Assembly: GCF_036321025.1 (NCBI RefSeq)
Contig: NZ_JAZAPB010000001.1
Location: 372,001-436,000 of the forward strand
DNA length: 64,000 nucleotides
Source: Alteraurantiacibacter hainanensis
GTDB taxonomy: Bacteria; Pseudomonadota; Alphaproteobacteria; Sphingomonadales; Sphingomonadaceae
Direction: 5' to 3'
The position numbers were made by a program, and so were the translations under genes. Below are positions 42,316 through 51,110 of the stretch, one piece after another (position 1 is the stretch's first letter; each line of letters opens with the position of its first letter). The notes under the pieces were generated by a model, which saw only the letters and a program-made list of their open reading frames with translations, was not told the origin of the DNA and did not search any database.

Positions 42316-42828
42316 ATGGCAGCGTCTCGCCAGCCGCTTATTGCTCAAATATTGAAAGATGAGCGCGGCTCCGTCCGGTGCACCATCAGGCTGTCTGCAG
42401 ACGTCGCCAGTACGTCCGCCCAGTCACGCACGCTGATCCACGACCTGTCTGAAACCGGCCTGAAACTCACGAGCAATACGGAGTTCGAGATCGGCGAGTT
42501 GCTGACGGTCGAACTGCCCCTCGTGGGATCGGCGGAAGCCCGCATCGTCTGGAACAATGAGAATTCCTATGGAGCAGAATTCGTGAAACCCGTATCGAAG
42601 GGAACGGTGAGCGCCGCTCTTCTCAGCTCGCGTCCCTTCCTGCCCATCAGAAGCGATGAATCGGCCATCGAGGAGCTCGTGATCGGATTAAATCCGTCTC
42701 TCGATGAGCTTGCGGATTGGGCTTACGAGTTCGAGCAGACCAAGGGTGCCAGAGGCTACAGGCTGCTCGGCTTTCGCCAGTCGGACGATGGCATAATCAG
42801 CGCGTGGTGCTCGCCAGCGAGCAGCTAG
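42316..42828 (+). CDS. PilZ domain protein
   Basis: A 170-residue cytoplasmic protein with a PilZ domain at about residues 15-95. The c-di-GMP-binding motifs are both present: R17-G-S-V-R21 (RxxxR) and D43-L-S-E-T-G48 ([DN]xSxxG), followed by the barrel strands LLTVELPLVGSAEARIVW and YGAEF. The remaining 70 residues form a C-terminal part with no recognised domain. PilZ proteins turn c-di-GMP levels into changes in motility or polysaccharide production, which fits the exopolysaccharide locus 1 kb to the right. It is convergent with the LuxR response regulator. GAAGGAGAAGTGAGAG lies upstream. Confidence 0.88.
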   Translation: MAASRQPLIAQILKDERGSVRCTIRLSADVASTSAQSRTLIHDLSETGLKLTSNTEFEIGELLTVELPLVGSAEARIVWNNENSYGAEFVKPVSKGTVSAALLSSRPFLPIRSDESAIEELVIGLNPSLDELADWAYEFEQTKGARGYRLLGFRQSDDGIISAWCSPASS

Positions 42829-42882
42829 CCTGCCTGGTCGGAATGCACGGCTAGAGAACCGCCGACGCGAACGGACCTGACC

Positions 42883-43620
42883 CTATCTTGCGATGGCGGT
42901 GCCCGCGTGGCTTTCCGACTTCACCCGGTCCGCCTCGTTGGCGGCGATCATATCCGGCTGATTGAGCTCGATACCGTTGTTGACCGCCCAGATTGCCGCT
43001 TGCGTGCGGTTCTGGGCGCCGAGCTTGCGCAAGATCGCCTTCACATGGACCTTCACGGTCGCCTCGCTGATGTCGAGATGACCCGCGATGACCTTGTTGG
43101 GTGACCCCAGGATAAGATACCGCAGCGTCTCGATCTCGCGTTCGGAAAGCTGGGCGATCGCCTCGCGTTCGGGCATGGAAGGCAGCACCCTGCCCGTCCA
43201 GCGCGCGGGAAAACCGCTGGCAAGCTCGCTCGGCATTACCTTCTCGCCAAGATGCACGAGCTTGAGCGAACCGATCAACGCTTCGCAGTCGATCCGCTTG
43301 ACGATGTAGGCGTCGACGCCCGCCTTGAAGGCTTCGAACATCATGTCGAAGTTGAAGTCGTCGGTGAGGACGACCACTTTCGCATCCGGCAAGGCGCGCT
43401 GACACGCTTCTACCTCGGCGACGTCGCACTGGTCGGTGCCGTTATCGATGATCACGATCGAGGGCCTTGCGCGGCGCTCCTGGGAATTGGCCAAGCCTCG
43501 GCTCGACGCATGCGATTCCACGACAGTGAGTTCGTCACCTTCGAGGATCCGTCGCAATCCTTCTCGTGCGAGCGTGTTGTCGCTCACGATAGCAACAGAG
43601 ACGGGCGAGCTGTTAACCAT
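42883..43620 (-). CDS. LuxR (NarL/FixJ) family response regulator
   Basis: A 245-residue two-domain regulator. The receiver domain spans residues 7-125, with Asp59 in IVIIDNG as phospho-acceptor, the Thr in VVLTDD and Lys in AYIVKR; only one acidic residue (SDN) appears at the metal pocket. The LuxR-type HTH spans about 157-215 (LSEREIETLRYLILGSPNKV, ISEATVKVHVKAILRKLG). No histidine kinase is adjacent, so its partner is elsewhere or it responds to small acyl phosphates. Located at the border of the polysaccharide genes, it is a reasonable regulator of them, which is inference from position. Confidence 0.9.
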   Translation of the reverse strand: MVNSSPVSVAIVSDNTLAREGLRRILEGDELTVVESHASSRGLANSQERRARPSIVIIDNGTDQCDVAEVEACQRALPDAKVVVLTDDFNFDMMFEAFKAGVDAYIVKRIDCEALIGSLKLVHLGEKVMPSELASGFPARWTGRVLPSMPEREAIAQLSEREIETLRYLILGSPNKVIAGHLDISEATVKVHVKAILRKLGAQNRTQAAIWAVNNGIELNQPDMIAANEADRVKSESHAGTAIAR

Positions 43621-43827
43621 TTTAAGTTACCCCCTTGAGTGGTTCGCCTGCGACCCGAATGAAACGCGCCGTTAGTCGACCGGGCTCCTACCTCGCCCGC
43701 TTCGCCTAAAGACCGTCCCAATCCTTATCTCTTGTTATGTGCTCATAATAACCAAAGGGGGGACGATTCGTCGAGTCCTAAAGCTGGACGATCAGAGGGT
43801 GTGTCATTTTGTGACTATTCTGGGTTA

Positions 43828-44514
43828 CTAGCAAATTTCCCTTAGAAGCATGAATCCTTCCGCTGATGGTAGGTAAACGGTCGACCCTCTTACGGTCGCG
43901 AGCGCCTCGATTGTCTTAAGCGAACGCTCATCGGGGAAAGGCTTTACCTGACTGGCGAAGCAGGAAAAGGCTTCCAGCTTCCGTTCGATGGTCTCGCTGA
44001 TGTCGAAATAGACGTTCGGCGCGAAGATCTCCGTCAGCCCCGGTGCGGCCCAGTTCGTTTCCGAAAGAGTCTCGTAGGCATAGATCCTGCGTGGGACATC
44101 GGCACTTCTCGGCCGCGCGGCGACCAGGCCCGCGGTGAAGATCAGCTGGTGATCGCGGTGAATGTCGCCAAGGAACGGCAGGAAGAGGGTATCGGGCGCA
44201 ATCGTCTGAACCAATCCGCCGATCGCCGCATTGAGCTCAGCTCCGGGCAAGGTATCGAGAGCCGCCGCGGGCAGATCGAGGAAATGGCATTGCGTCACGC
44301 CGAGAACCTTGTGCGCTTCCGCCAGTTCCGAACGTACCTTCGCAACGCCTTCCTCGGAAAAGGCCGGTTCGTAGCCCCGTGTCACGATGGCGACGTTAAC
44401 TTCCTGCCCGCTGTCGGCAAGGCGAGCCATGGTTCCGCCGCATCCCAGGACTTCGTCATCGGGATGCGGAGCTACGATGAGCGTCTTTCCCAGGTGAGCG
44501 AGATTGTTCTTCAT
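43828..44514 (-). CDS. PIG-L family N-deacetylase
   Basis: A 228-residue zinc-dependent deacetylase of the PIG-L/LmbE family. The signature APHPDDEVLGCGG (residues of about 15-27) supplies the His-Asp-Asp site, and GDIHRDHQLIFTAG gives the second zinc His pair. The family removes acetyl groups from N-acetylated sugars or conjugates (GlcNAc-PI, mycothiol and bacillithiol precursors, sugars of glycan pathways). Here it overlaps the end of a formyltransferase gene by one base (TAATG), so deacetylation followed by N-formylation of the same amino sugar is an attractive idea. It ends the three-gene minus-strand group of the polysaccharide locus. Confidence 0.9.
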   Translation of the reverse strand: MKNNLAHLGKTLIVAPHPDDEVLGCGGTMARLADSGQEVNVAIVTRGYEPAFSEEGVAKVRSELAEAHKVLGVTQCHFLDLPAAALDTLPGAELNAAIGGLVQTIAPDTLFLPFLGDIHRDHQLIFTAGLVAARPRSADVPRRIYAYETLSETNWAAPGLTEIFAPNVYFDISETIERKLEAFSCFASQVKPFPDERSLKTIEALATVRGSTVYLPSAEGFMLLREIC

Positions 44515-45413
44515 TATCGTCCCAATACTTCATGATTGCGGATCGAGGTAATCCCCTCCCCTTCCCACTCCTCGACGCGGAGCAACCCGGCTCCTGTCAG
44601 GACATCGAACCCGTCGCCTTTCACGTCCACGATCTGACCGGCGATCCCGTGATAGGCGTGGTGATCGACGAAATTCGCGCGCCAGATCCCTAGCTGTTTT
44701 CCGGAATAGGTGGTAAATGCCCCGGGGTATGGCCGGCCAACCGCTCGGATCAGTCGGTCGACCTCCCGTGCGGGAGCGGTCCAGTCGATCCTCCCGTCCT
44801 CCGGCCGGCGCCTGGCAGCATAGGTGGCGCATGCCTCGTCCTGCTTCGTGAACACAGGCTCTCCCGCGGCAAGCGAGGCAAGGGCGGCCCGGATCATCGA
44901 TTCCAGTGCCAGCATGTGCTTGTCGTAGAGGGTGCGCGCGGTCTCGCGCGGGGCGACATGAAAGAAGCGTTGCTCCAGAATGTCGCCCGTATCGACACCG
45001 TCATCCACCAGGAACAGGCTGCCGCCGGTGATCTTCTCGTCGTTCAGGATGGTCCAGGGCAAGGTCGCCCGCCCCCTCAGGCGAGGCAGGGCAGCGGGGT
45101 GGTAACCGATCATCCGCCCGGGCGCGAGCTGCATGAACTCGGGCCCGCAGATCTGCGACCAGCCGACAATGAAGATGTATTCCGGAGATGCATCGCGAAT
45201 GGCCGCGATCGAATCCGCATCGTTGACATTCCGCACGCGCAGGACCGGGATATCGTGCTCCGTGGCCGTGGGCTCGAGGTCGACGAAATCCGAATGCCGT
45301 TTCGACAGGTCCTCGGTCAAGGTGACGACCAGCGAAGGCGGTACGCCTTCGGCAATCATCGCGCGAAGCGCACGCAACGATCCCTCCACCGCTCCGACGA
45401 GTGCGATCTTCAT
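44514..45413 (-). CDS. Formyltransferase, probable sugar N-formyltransferase
   Basis: A 299-residue folate-dependent formyltransferase-fold protein resembling methionyl-tRNA formyltransferase, but set in a glycan locus. Landmarks: MIGYHPAALPRLRGRATLPW with His105, and VDDGVDTGDILEQRF with the catalytic-type Asp. In the classical N-x-H motif the Asn position is Gly103 here, as in some non-tRNA members of the family I recall, so activity needs testing. A C-terminal FMT-like domain follows (EDGRIDWTAPAREVDRLIRA, GAGLLRVEEWEGEG). With the aminotransferase and dehydratase on the other side of the divergent region it could form an N-formylamino sugar such as a Qui4NFo-type residue. Confidence 0.85.
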   Translation of the reverse strand: MKIALVGAVEGSLRALRAMIAEGVPPSLVVTLTEDLSKRHSDFVDLEPTATEHDIPVLRVRNVNDADSIAAIRDASPEYIFIVGWSQICGPEFMQLAPGRMIGYHPAALPRLRGRATLPWTILNDEKITGGSLFLVDDGVDTGDILEQRFFHVAPRETARTLYDKHMLALESMIRAALASLAAGEPVFTKQDEACATYAARRRPEDGRIDWTAPAREVDRLIRAVGRPYPGAFTTYSGKQLGIWRANFVDHHAYHGIAGQIVDVKGDGFDVLTGAGLLRVEEWEGEGITSIRNHEVLGR

Positions 45414-45417
45414 TGGC

Positions 45418-46623
45418 CTATTTCGCCCCCTGGAAAGCGCCTGGCCGGCCGGGCGGTGTGGTCACGGACCGGTCAGGGATATCGGCGCTCGCCCTGCCAT
45501 TCCCCAGAAGCTCCATCTCCTTCATCAGAAGCGCATTGACCTTCCTGACATCGTAGACCTCTTCCGCCAGTCCTCGCGATCGGTCGCTCATCTGCTTAAC
45601 GAGACCCGGTTCCGTAACCAGATTCTCCATCGCCCGTGCGAGGTTCTTCGCATCGCGGGGAGCCACCAGAAAGCCGTTTACCCCATCGGTCACGGCATCG
45701 CGGCAGCCGGGGGTGTCGGTGGTGACCACGGCGCGGCCAACCGCAAGCGCCTCGAGAATGGTTCGCGGCAGGCCTTCGCGGTAATAGGTCGGGAGAACGA
45801 ACACGTGGCAGCTTGCGAGGAAAGCCGGCACGTCGTCGGTCTCGGGTATCACTTCGACAGGCGATTCCCTTTCCAGCCGCAAAATGTCGGCCTCGTTCAG
45901 CCCGGTGGGGTTGCTTGGCTCGGGTCGACCGATGAGGCTGAAGCGGACGCCTTCGTGCCGCGATGAAATATCGGCCGCAGCCTCGGCAAACTCCCACACT
46001 CCCTTGTCTCGCATGAGCCGCCCGATCATCAGGAAGTGGATCGGACCTTCCGGCAGCGGAGCGTGCTGAAACCGGTCGAGATCGACGCCCGAGCCAGGCA
46101 CTTCGACGACGGGCGAAGACCTGTCGACGATATTGGCCGTGATCATGTCGGGACGATCGTCGGAATTGAAGACGAAGATCCTCTTCGCGCCCTTCAGGCC
46201 AGCGCGGTACAACTGGCAGAACAGGCGCTTGAGCATCCGCCGGTCCGATGCGGCCTCGCTGAACAGGTAGCCGAGGCCGGACATGAGCGCGTAATACCGC
46301 TTCACGCCGACGATGCGGCAGGCAATGCCCCCGTAGATGATCGGCTTCTGCGTGTAGGCGACCACCGCGTCCGGCCGTTCTTCGCGGAGCAGCTTCACGT
46401 AGTCCCGGATGGTGCGCAGATCGGACAACACGTTCGTGCCTGTCCTAGCCATCGAGACGGTTCTGAAGCCGACGCCGATTTCCTCGAGCCTGGCACGAAC
46501 TCTCCGGTCCTCGTCAGGCGCGACCGCGACCACTTCGTGCCCCGCGTTCCGCATTTCCTCGAGCAATTTCCCGCGAAAATTGATCAGGGAAAAGGCCAGG
46601 CTGGAAAGCACCAGAACTTTCAA
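45418..46623 (-). CDS. Glycosyltransferase family 4 (PglA/WbnH-like)
   Basis: A 401-residue GT-B glycosyltransferase. The N-terminal domain begins MKVLVLSSLAFSLINFRGKL, then TQKPIIYGGIACRIVGVKRY and SGLGYLF, typical of transferases that use undecaprenyl-linked acceptors such as PglA. The C-terminal nucleotide site has FLMIGRLMRDKGVWEFAEA and the EX7E-type YYREGLPRTILEALAVG. It probably adds a hexosamine or related sugar to the first residue of the repeat unit on the cytoplasmic membrane face. It is the first gene of a minus-strand group with the formyltransferase (4 bases on) and PIG-L gene, and divergent from the dehydratase gene. Confidence 0.9.
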   Translation of the reverse strand: MKVLVLSSLAFSLINFRGKLLEEMRNAGHEVVAVAPDEDRRVRARLEEIGVGFRTVSMARTGTNVLSDLRTIRDYVKLLREERPDAVVAYTQKPIIYGGIACRIVGVKRYYALMSGLGYLFSEAASDRRMLKRLFCQLYRAGLKGAKRIFVFNSDDRPDMITANIVDRSSPVVEVPGSGVDLDRFQHAPLPEGPIHFLMIGRLMRDKGVWEFAEAAADISSRHEGVRFSLIGRPEPSNPTGLNEADILRLERESPVEVIPETDDVPAFLASCHVFVLPTYYREGLPRTILEALAVGRAVVTTDTPGCRDAVTDGVNGFLVAPRDAKNLARAMENLVTEPGLVKQMSDRSRGLAEEVYDVRKVNALLMKEMELLGNGRASADIPDRSVTTPPGRPGAFQGAK

Positions 46624-46952
46624 TGCTGTGCTCCTGTCGAACGCGTTGAACTACGGCACCTTCCCTGCCCGGTTCGGCAGCGAAAGGAAAACCGTATTCG
46701 GTCTGATCGGCGAAAGATCAGTTGCTTCAAGTTTGAAGGATAGGGGAGCTTTCGGGAGAAGGCAGCACCCTCTTCCGAGAGCGTGAACCCTATCCCTTTG
46801 GTGCAATCACCATCTCCTGTGGGGGAGAGATACTGATCCGCAGGCCCTTATGGCTGATGCTACGATGCGCAAGTGCAGACGCGCCCGGGAGCGGGTAATC
46901 GGAGTATCGAGAAGATCCCAGAGTTTTGTTTGGCAAGGGGAAAGGCCAACAC
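46624..46952. promoter_or_regulatory. 329-bp divergent region of the glycan locus
   Basis: No gene is supported between the glycosyltransferase and the dehydratase. The region must contain promoters for both arms of the locus. Its one clear element is the long hairpin at 46738-46795, listed separately; otherwise I see only ordinary sequence and the ribosome site GGGGAAAGG before 46953. Confidence 0.5.
46738..46795 (+). promoter_or_regulatory. 58-nt two-part hairpin, possible structured 5' leader
   Basis: Outer stem GGATAGGG (46738-46745) pairs with CCCTATCC (46788-46795). An inner 12-bp stem pairs 46748-46759 with 46771-46782 with two G-U pairs, around an 11-base loop. The G-U pairs exist only in plus-strand RNA, which points to a structured leader of the dehydratase transcript rather than a DNA palindrome. 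It does not match any riboswitch that I recognise, and there is no T-run. Confidence 0.5.
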
Positions 46953-49082
46953 ATGGCGCAAACTAAGACAGGCTACACAGAGCTTGCCGAAAACGATGCA
47001 AACGAAGTGTCCGACAACTTCGTCGATGACAGCGCCGGTCGGCTGACTCGTCTATCGCGTTACTTTGCCTCGCGCTTTGGCATGGCTTCGGCATTTCGCT
47101 GGAAGAAGATCATTCGCCTCGTCGGCGTGATGACCCTCGATTTTGCCGCCATCAGCGGTGCTCTCCTGCTGATCATGCCGCTTCTCCAGGATCGCATCGA
47201 GACCCAGGTCGAATTCCTCACCCTCCCGCTCTTCGCGGTCGCGGGCAGTGCGGTCGCCGTTCTCATCCTGCTTGTCAGCGGTCTCTACAAGCGCAACTGG
47301 CGGTTCACCTCGCTCGCCGACTGCCTTGTCCTGGCGATGAACATCGCCGTGGTCATCGGGCTTCTGTGGACCGCAATCTGGCTGGTCTTCGAGCCGGTGA
47401 ACCTCGGCCAGTTCCTCATCCTGGCGACGCTCCATTTCTGTCTTTCGCTGTTGATCATGCAACTGATGCGCATGTCCCGGCGCGCCGTCGTCCGCCTTCC
47501 GTTCTTCAACTTCAAGCGGGATGCGTCGTCGCCTGACCTGACGAACAAGGAGAAGGTCGTTCTGGTCGGCCGGGCCGACTGGGTGGATTCCATGATCCGC
47601 ATCACCCGGATGGACCGGAACTCGCCCATTCACGTGGTCGGCATCCTCCTGCCCGAGGCAGATGGGCCGATCTCGCTGGTCCGCGGAGTTCCGGTTCTCG
47701 GCTTCCCGGAAAATCTGCTATCCGCAGTCGTCACGCTGGAAGAGCGCGGCCGGCGACCGGACACGATCATCATGTGCGACGATGCGATCAACCTCAGCCC
47801 GCGCGCCGTCGCATCGATAACGCGCCGCACACGCGACCTCGGAATCGAGATCGTGCGCGTCGGAGACGACTGGGGGCACCTGCTCGGTCGCAAGAGCCCG
47901 GCAGCGCTGGACAAGCTCTCTACGACCGATCTTCTCGGAAGGCGCGAATTCGAGCTGCGGGAAGCGACGATTTCCAAGCAGGTCGCTGGCGAAACGATCC
48001 TCGTGACGGGTGCCGGCGGCACCATCGGTGGAGAACTGGCCAGGCAGCTGGCGGCGTTCAAGCCGGCCAAGCTCGTCCTTCTCGATCACAGCGAATTCAA
48101 TCTCTACACTATCGAGCGACAGGTGCGCGAAGCCTTCCCCGAACTGCCGCTTGGCGTTTCGCTGTGCGACGTAAGGAATTTCGCGGAAGTCAGGCGCGTG
48201 TTCGAGAGCTTCAAGCCCGCGATCGTCTATCATGCGGCGGCGATCAAGCACGTGCCGATTGCCGAGGCCAATCCTTGCGCCGGTGCCCATACCAATATCA
48301 TCGGGACTAAGAACGTTGCCGATGCCGTCTGCGAATTCGGTGCCCGCGCGATGGTGCAGGTCAGCACAGACAAGGCCGTGAACCCGGTCGGGATCATGGG
48401 GGCGAGCAAGCGTGTGGGAGAACTCTATGCCCAGTCGCTCGACCTGTGCGGCGTGGACGATCCCGATGCCCCGCGCTTCATGACGACGCGGTTCGGAAAC
48501 GTCCTGGGATCTTCGGGTTCGGTCGTGCCCCTGTTCAAGAGCCAGTTGCTCGCCGGCGGGCCGCTGACGGTGACCCATCCCGATATCAAGCGCTTCTTCA
48601 TGACGGTGCGCGAAGCGGTGCAGCTGATCCTGCAGAGCAGTTCGCACGCCCTCGAGGACGGCACACCGCGCGGACGGATCATGGTGCTCGACATGGGCGA
48701 GCCGGTGAAGATCGTGGATCTGGCAAAGCGGATGATCAGGCTTCACGGGATGGAGCCCGATGTCGATATCGAGATCAAGTTCACGGGCCTTCGTCCCGGC
48801 GAGAAGCTGTTCGAGGAACTGTTCGACAGTTGCGAGATACAGCAGGCGTCCTCGATCCCGGGCATCTTCGAAGCCCAGTCGCACCCCATTCCGCTGCCGC
48901 TCATCACCCGCGCAATCGAGCAGATCGGCCGGGAAATCGAGAAGGGCAACGACGGCGACGTGCGGCGCATCACCTATCACCTCACGACCCTGCCCAGCAG
49001 CTCCCCCACCCTTGCCGGGTTTGTCGCCAACTCGAAGACCTTCTGGGGGCGCAAGTCGCTGAACGTCGGGGAGGCCAATTGA
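46953..49082 (+). CDS. PglF/CapD-type nucleotide-sugar 4,6-dehydratase, membrane-anchored
   Basis: A 709-residue protein with four N-terminal membrane helices, a CoA-binding-like middle domain and a C-terminal extended SDR domain. NAD is bound by ILVTGAGGTIGGELARQL; the catalytic segment STDKAVNPVGIMGASKRVGE has the Met-x-x-x-Lys of PglF/FlaA1 enzymes instead of Tyr. Reaction: UDP-GlcNAc to UDP-2-acetamido-2,6-dideoxy-4-hexulose, the first step to bacillosamine or 4-aminoquinovose-type sugars. ATG 46953 is chosen because GGGGAAAGG stands just upstream; a TTG at 46926 is less likely. Its TGA overlaps the ATG of the aminotransferase, which uses the product. Confidence 0.94.
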   Translation: MAQTKTGYTELAENDANEVSDNFVDDSAGRLTRLSRYFASRFGMASAFRWKKIIRLVGVMTLDFAAISGALLLIMPLLQDRIETQVEFLTLPLFAVAGSAVAVLILLVSGLYKRNWRFTSLADCLVLAMNIAVVIGLLWTAIWLVFEPVNLGQFLILATLHFCLSLLIMQLMRMSRRAVVRLPFFNFKRDASSPDLTNKEKVVLVGRADWVDSMIRITRMDRNSPIHVVGILLPEADGPISLVRGVPVLGFPENLLSAVVTLEERGRRPDTIIMCDDAINLSPRAVASITRRTRDLGIEIVRVGDDWGHLLGRKSPAALDKLSTTDLLGRREFELREATISKQVAGETILVTGAGGTIGGELARQLAAFKPAKLVLLDHSEFNLYTIERQVREAFPELPLGVSLCDVRNFAEVRRVFESFKPAIVYHAAAIKHVPIAEANPCAGAHTNIIGTKNVADAVCEFGARAMVQVSTDKAVNPVGIMGASKRVGELYAQSLDLCGVDDPDAPRFMTTRFGNVLGSSGSVVPLFKSQLLAGGPLTVTHPDIKRFFMTVREAVQLILQSSSHALEDGTPRGRIMVLDMGEPVKIVDLAKRMIRLHGMEPDVDIEIKFTGLRPGEKLFEELFDSCEIQQASSIPGIFEAQSHPIPLPLITRAIEQIGREIEKGNDGDVRRITYHLTTLPSSSPTLAGFVANSKTFWGRKSLNVGEAN

Positions 49083-50314
49083 TGGCGCATCGGACCGGAA
49101 TGGCCCGGGAACTGGAACCCGACTTGCCGATGGTGACGACGTCCCGTTGGCCCCGGCACGAGGCCGACGAAATCGATGCCGTCCTCGAGGTGCTGGAGTC
49201 GGGGAAGGTCAACGCCCTTGTTCACGGTTTCGAGAACCGCGCGTTCGAGGAAGAATTCGCACGCTACGTCGGCGTGCCCCATGCCATAGCCGTCAGCAAC
49301 GGCACCGTTTCCATCGAACTTGCGCTGCGTGCTCTGGGCGTTGGCCCCGGCGATGAAGTCATCGTCCCGGCGCGCAGTTTCTTCGCCACGACCAGCGCGG
49401 TCGTGGCCGTGGGCGCCCTGCCGGTGTTCGCAGACATCGAGGCGGATACCCAGAACATCGATCCAGGCTCTGTCGAGCGCCTCCTTGGCAAAAACACGCG
49501 GGCGATCATTTGCGTCCATCTCGCCGGACAGCCTTGCGACATGAGCCGCCTATGCGAGATCGCTTCAGCGCATGACCTGTTCCTTGTCGAGGACTGCGCG
49601 CAGGCCCACGGCGCGACGTGGAATGGACAACAGGTCGGATCGTTCGGCGATGCGGGAAGCTTCTCGTTCTGCACCGACAAGATCATGTCGACCGGGGGCG
49701 AAGGCGGCATGCTGGTGATGCGCGACGAAGGCATCTGGCGTGCGGCCTGGGCCTACAAGGATCACGGCAAGGACCCGATCCGCATGCGGACACCGTCAAA
49801 CGCGGCGCCCGGCGAATTCCGATACCTCCACGACGGCTTCGGCAGCAACTTCCGGATGACCGAGATGCAGGCCGCCATCGGACGAAAGCAGCTGGCGAAA
49901 CTGGACACCTGGCTCGCGCGCCGCCGCGAGAATGCCGAGGCATTGCTGGCCGAAGCCTGCAAGAGCCCCGCCGTACGACCGATGCAGCTGCCCGACGCGG
50001 CGAGCCACGCCTACTACAAGGCCTATGTCCGCCTCGACCTCGACCGGCTTTCCGCCGACTCTTCGCGGTCGGACATTATCGGTGCGCTGATGGACGAAGG
50101 CATCACCTGCGGCAGCGGATCATGCCCTGACATGAGCCGGGAGGCGGCCTTCGCCGATCTGGAGGTAAGGCGTGACGGCGACCTTCCGAACGCCCGCCGG
50201 CTGGAAAGCGAAACGGTCATGTTCCAGGTCGATCATACGCTCTCGCCAGAGCAGACGGCCCACATCGGGCGCCGTCTCGCTGAAGTCGCGGACCGGCATT
50301 CGGCAGTACGATGA
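49082..50314 (+). CDS. DegT/DnrJ/EryC1/StrS sugar aminotransferase
   Basis: A 410-residue PLP-dependent aminotransferase of the sugar type. VSNGTVSIELALRALGVGPG and GDEVIVPARSFFATTSAV open the family, FLVEDCAQAHGATWNG carries the PLP-stacking region, and SFCTDKIMSTGGEGGML holds the Schiff-base Lys. FRMTEMQAAIGRKQLAKLD is the usual C-terminal block. It should aminate the 4-keto sugar made by the preceding dehydratase, with Glu or Gln as donor; the one-base overlap of the two genes supports this. The 4-amino product is a natural target for the formyltransferase at 44514. No N-acetyltransferase of the PglD type is in the window. Confidence 0.93.
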   Translation: MAHRTGMARELEPDLPMVTTSRWPRHEADEIDAVLEVLESGKVNALVHGFENRAFEEEFARYVGVPHAIAVSNGTVSIELALRALGVGPGDEVIVPARSFFATTSAVVAVGALPVFADIEADTQNIDPGSVERLLGKNTRAIICVHLAGQPCDMSRLCEIASAHDLFLVEDCAQAHGATWNGQQVGSFGDAGSFSFCTDKIMSTGGEGGMLVMRDEGIWRAAWAYKDHGKDPIRMRTPSNAAPGEFRYLHDGFGSNFRMTEMQAAIGRKQLAKLDTWLARRRENAEALLAEACKSPAVRPMQLPDAASHAYYKAYVRLDLDRLSADSSRSDIIGALMDEGITCGSGSCPDMSREAAFADLEVRRDGDLPNARRLESETVMFQVDHTLSPEQTAHIGRRLAEVADRHSAVR

Positions 50315-50534
50315 CGGGAAAGCCGGGCCTTGATTTCATGATCCGGCCGGACACCGGTGCAAAGGATTTTGTCTACTTGCGCTTAACAGAAACCTGCTAG
50401 ACCTTGTAATTGAATTAGCCTTTTATGGTGACTTGTGAATGGATAAGATCCCGGGGGGAACTTTCGAGCTGGCGACGATCGGACACTGCACTGGCTTCTG
50501 ATCAAAGGACGAGTTGCAAAGAGAGGGGTTACGC

Positions 50535-51110
50535 ATGACCAGGTTTCACAGAGGAATTCACATCCTTGCGGCGGCGACTTGCCTCGCGCTCACGGCGGGA
50601 TGTTCGACCGGACTGGGCAATCTTCCGCCGCTGGAAAGCGTCGGAGTCTCCGAGGTCAGGCTGGCACCCGGGGACAAGGTTCGCATCGCGGTGCAGGATC
50701 TCGATTCCATGACGGGCGACTACATCGTCGACGAAACGGGTTCCATCCCGCTGCCGCTGATCGATCAGGTGGCAGTCGCCGGAATGACCTATACCGAAAT
50801 GCAGAGCGCGATTGCCGCGCGGCTGGTGGAGGAAAGCGTCCTGAACGATCCGAACGTGACCGTTCAGCCGCTAGAACTTCGACCGATCTACATCATGGGG
50901 GAAGTCCGCCAGCCGGGCGAATACGCCTATCGCCAGGGCCTGACCGTTTTCGCCGCCATCTCGATGGCCGGCGGGTACACCTACCGTGCCTCGACCGACG
51001 AGGTTGCAGTCACCCGTATGGTTGGCGACAGGCCCACGACCGCTGTTGCCACCGAGGATAGCGTGATCCTGCCGGGCGACCGCATCCGTGTTTACGAGCG
51101 CTGGTTCTGA
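50535..51110 (+). CDS. Wza-type polysaccharide export lipoprotein
   Basis: A 191-residue outer-membrane export protein with lipobox LTAGC (Cys23). The Poly_export domain begins VRLAPGDKVRIAVQDLDSMT, followed by VDETGSIPLPLIDQVAVAG, and a SLBB-type part with PIYIMGEVRQPGEYAYRQG. It is shorter than E. coli Wza and lacks the C-terminal amphipathic helix region, as in many alphaproteobacterial exporters. It should work with the Wzz/BY-kinase at 61067 to move the polymer through the envelope. ATG 50535 follows AGAGAGGGG. The 220 bases before it hold no gene and I could not fix a promoter. Its TGA overlaps the next ATG. Confidence 0.93.
   Translation: MTRFHRGIHILAAATCLALTAGCSTGLGNLPPLESVGVSEVRLAPGDKVRIAVQDLDSMTGDYIVDETGSIPLPLIDQVAVAGMTYTEMQSAIAARLVEESVLNDPNVTVQPLELRPIYIMGEVRQPGEYAYRQGLTVFAAISMAGGYTYRASTDEVAVTRMVGDRPTTAVATEDSVILPGDRIRVYERWF

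Noticed and set aside
42829..42882. Short inverted repeat (CTAGCC ... GGCTAG) between convergent PilZ and LuxR genes
   Set aside because: Only six base pairs with a long spacer and no T-run; too weak to call a terminator.
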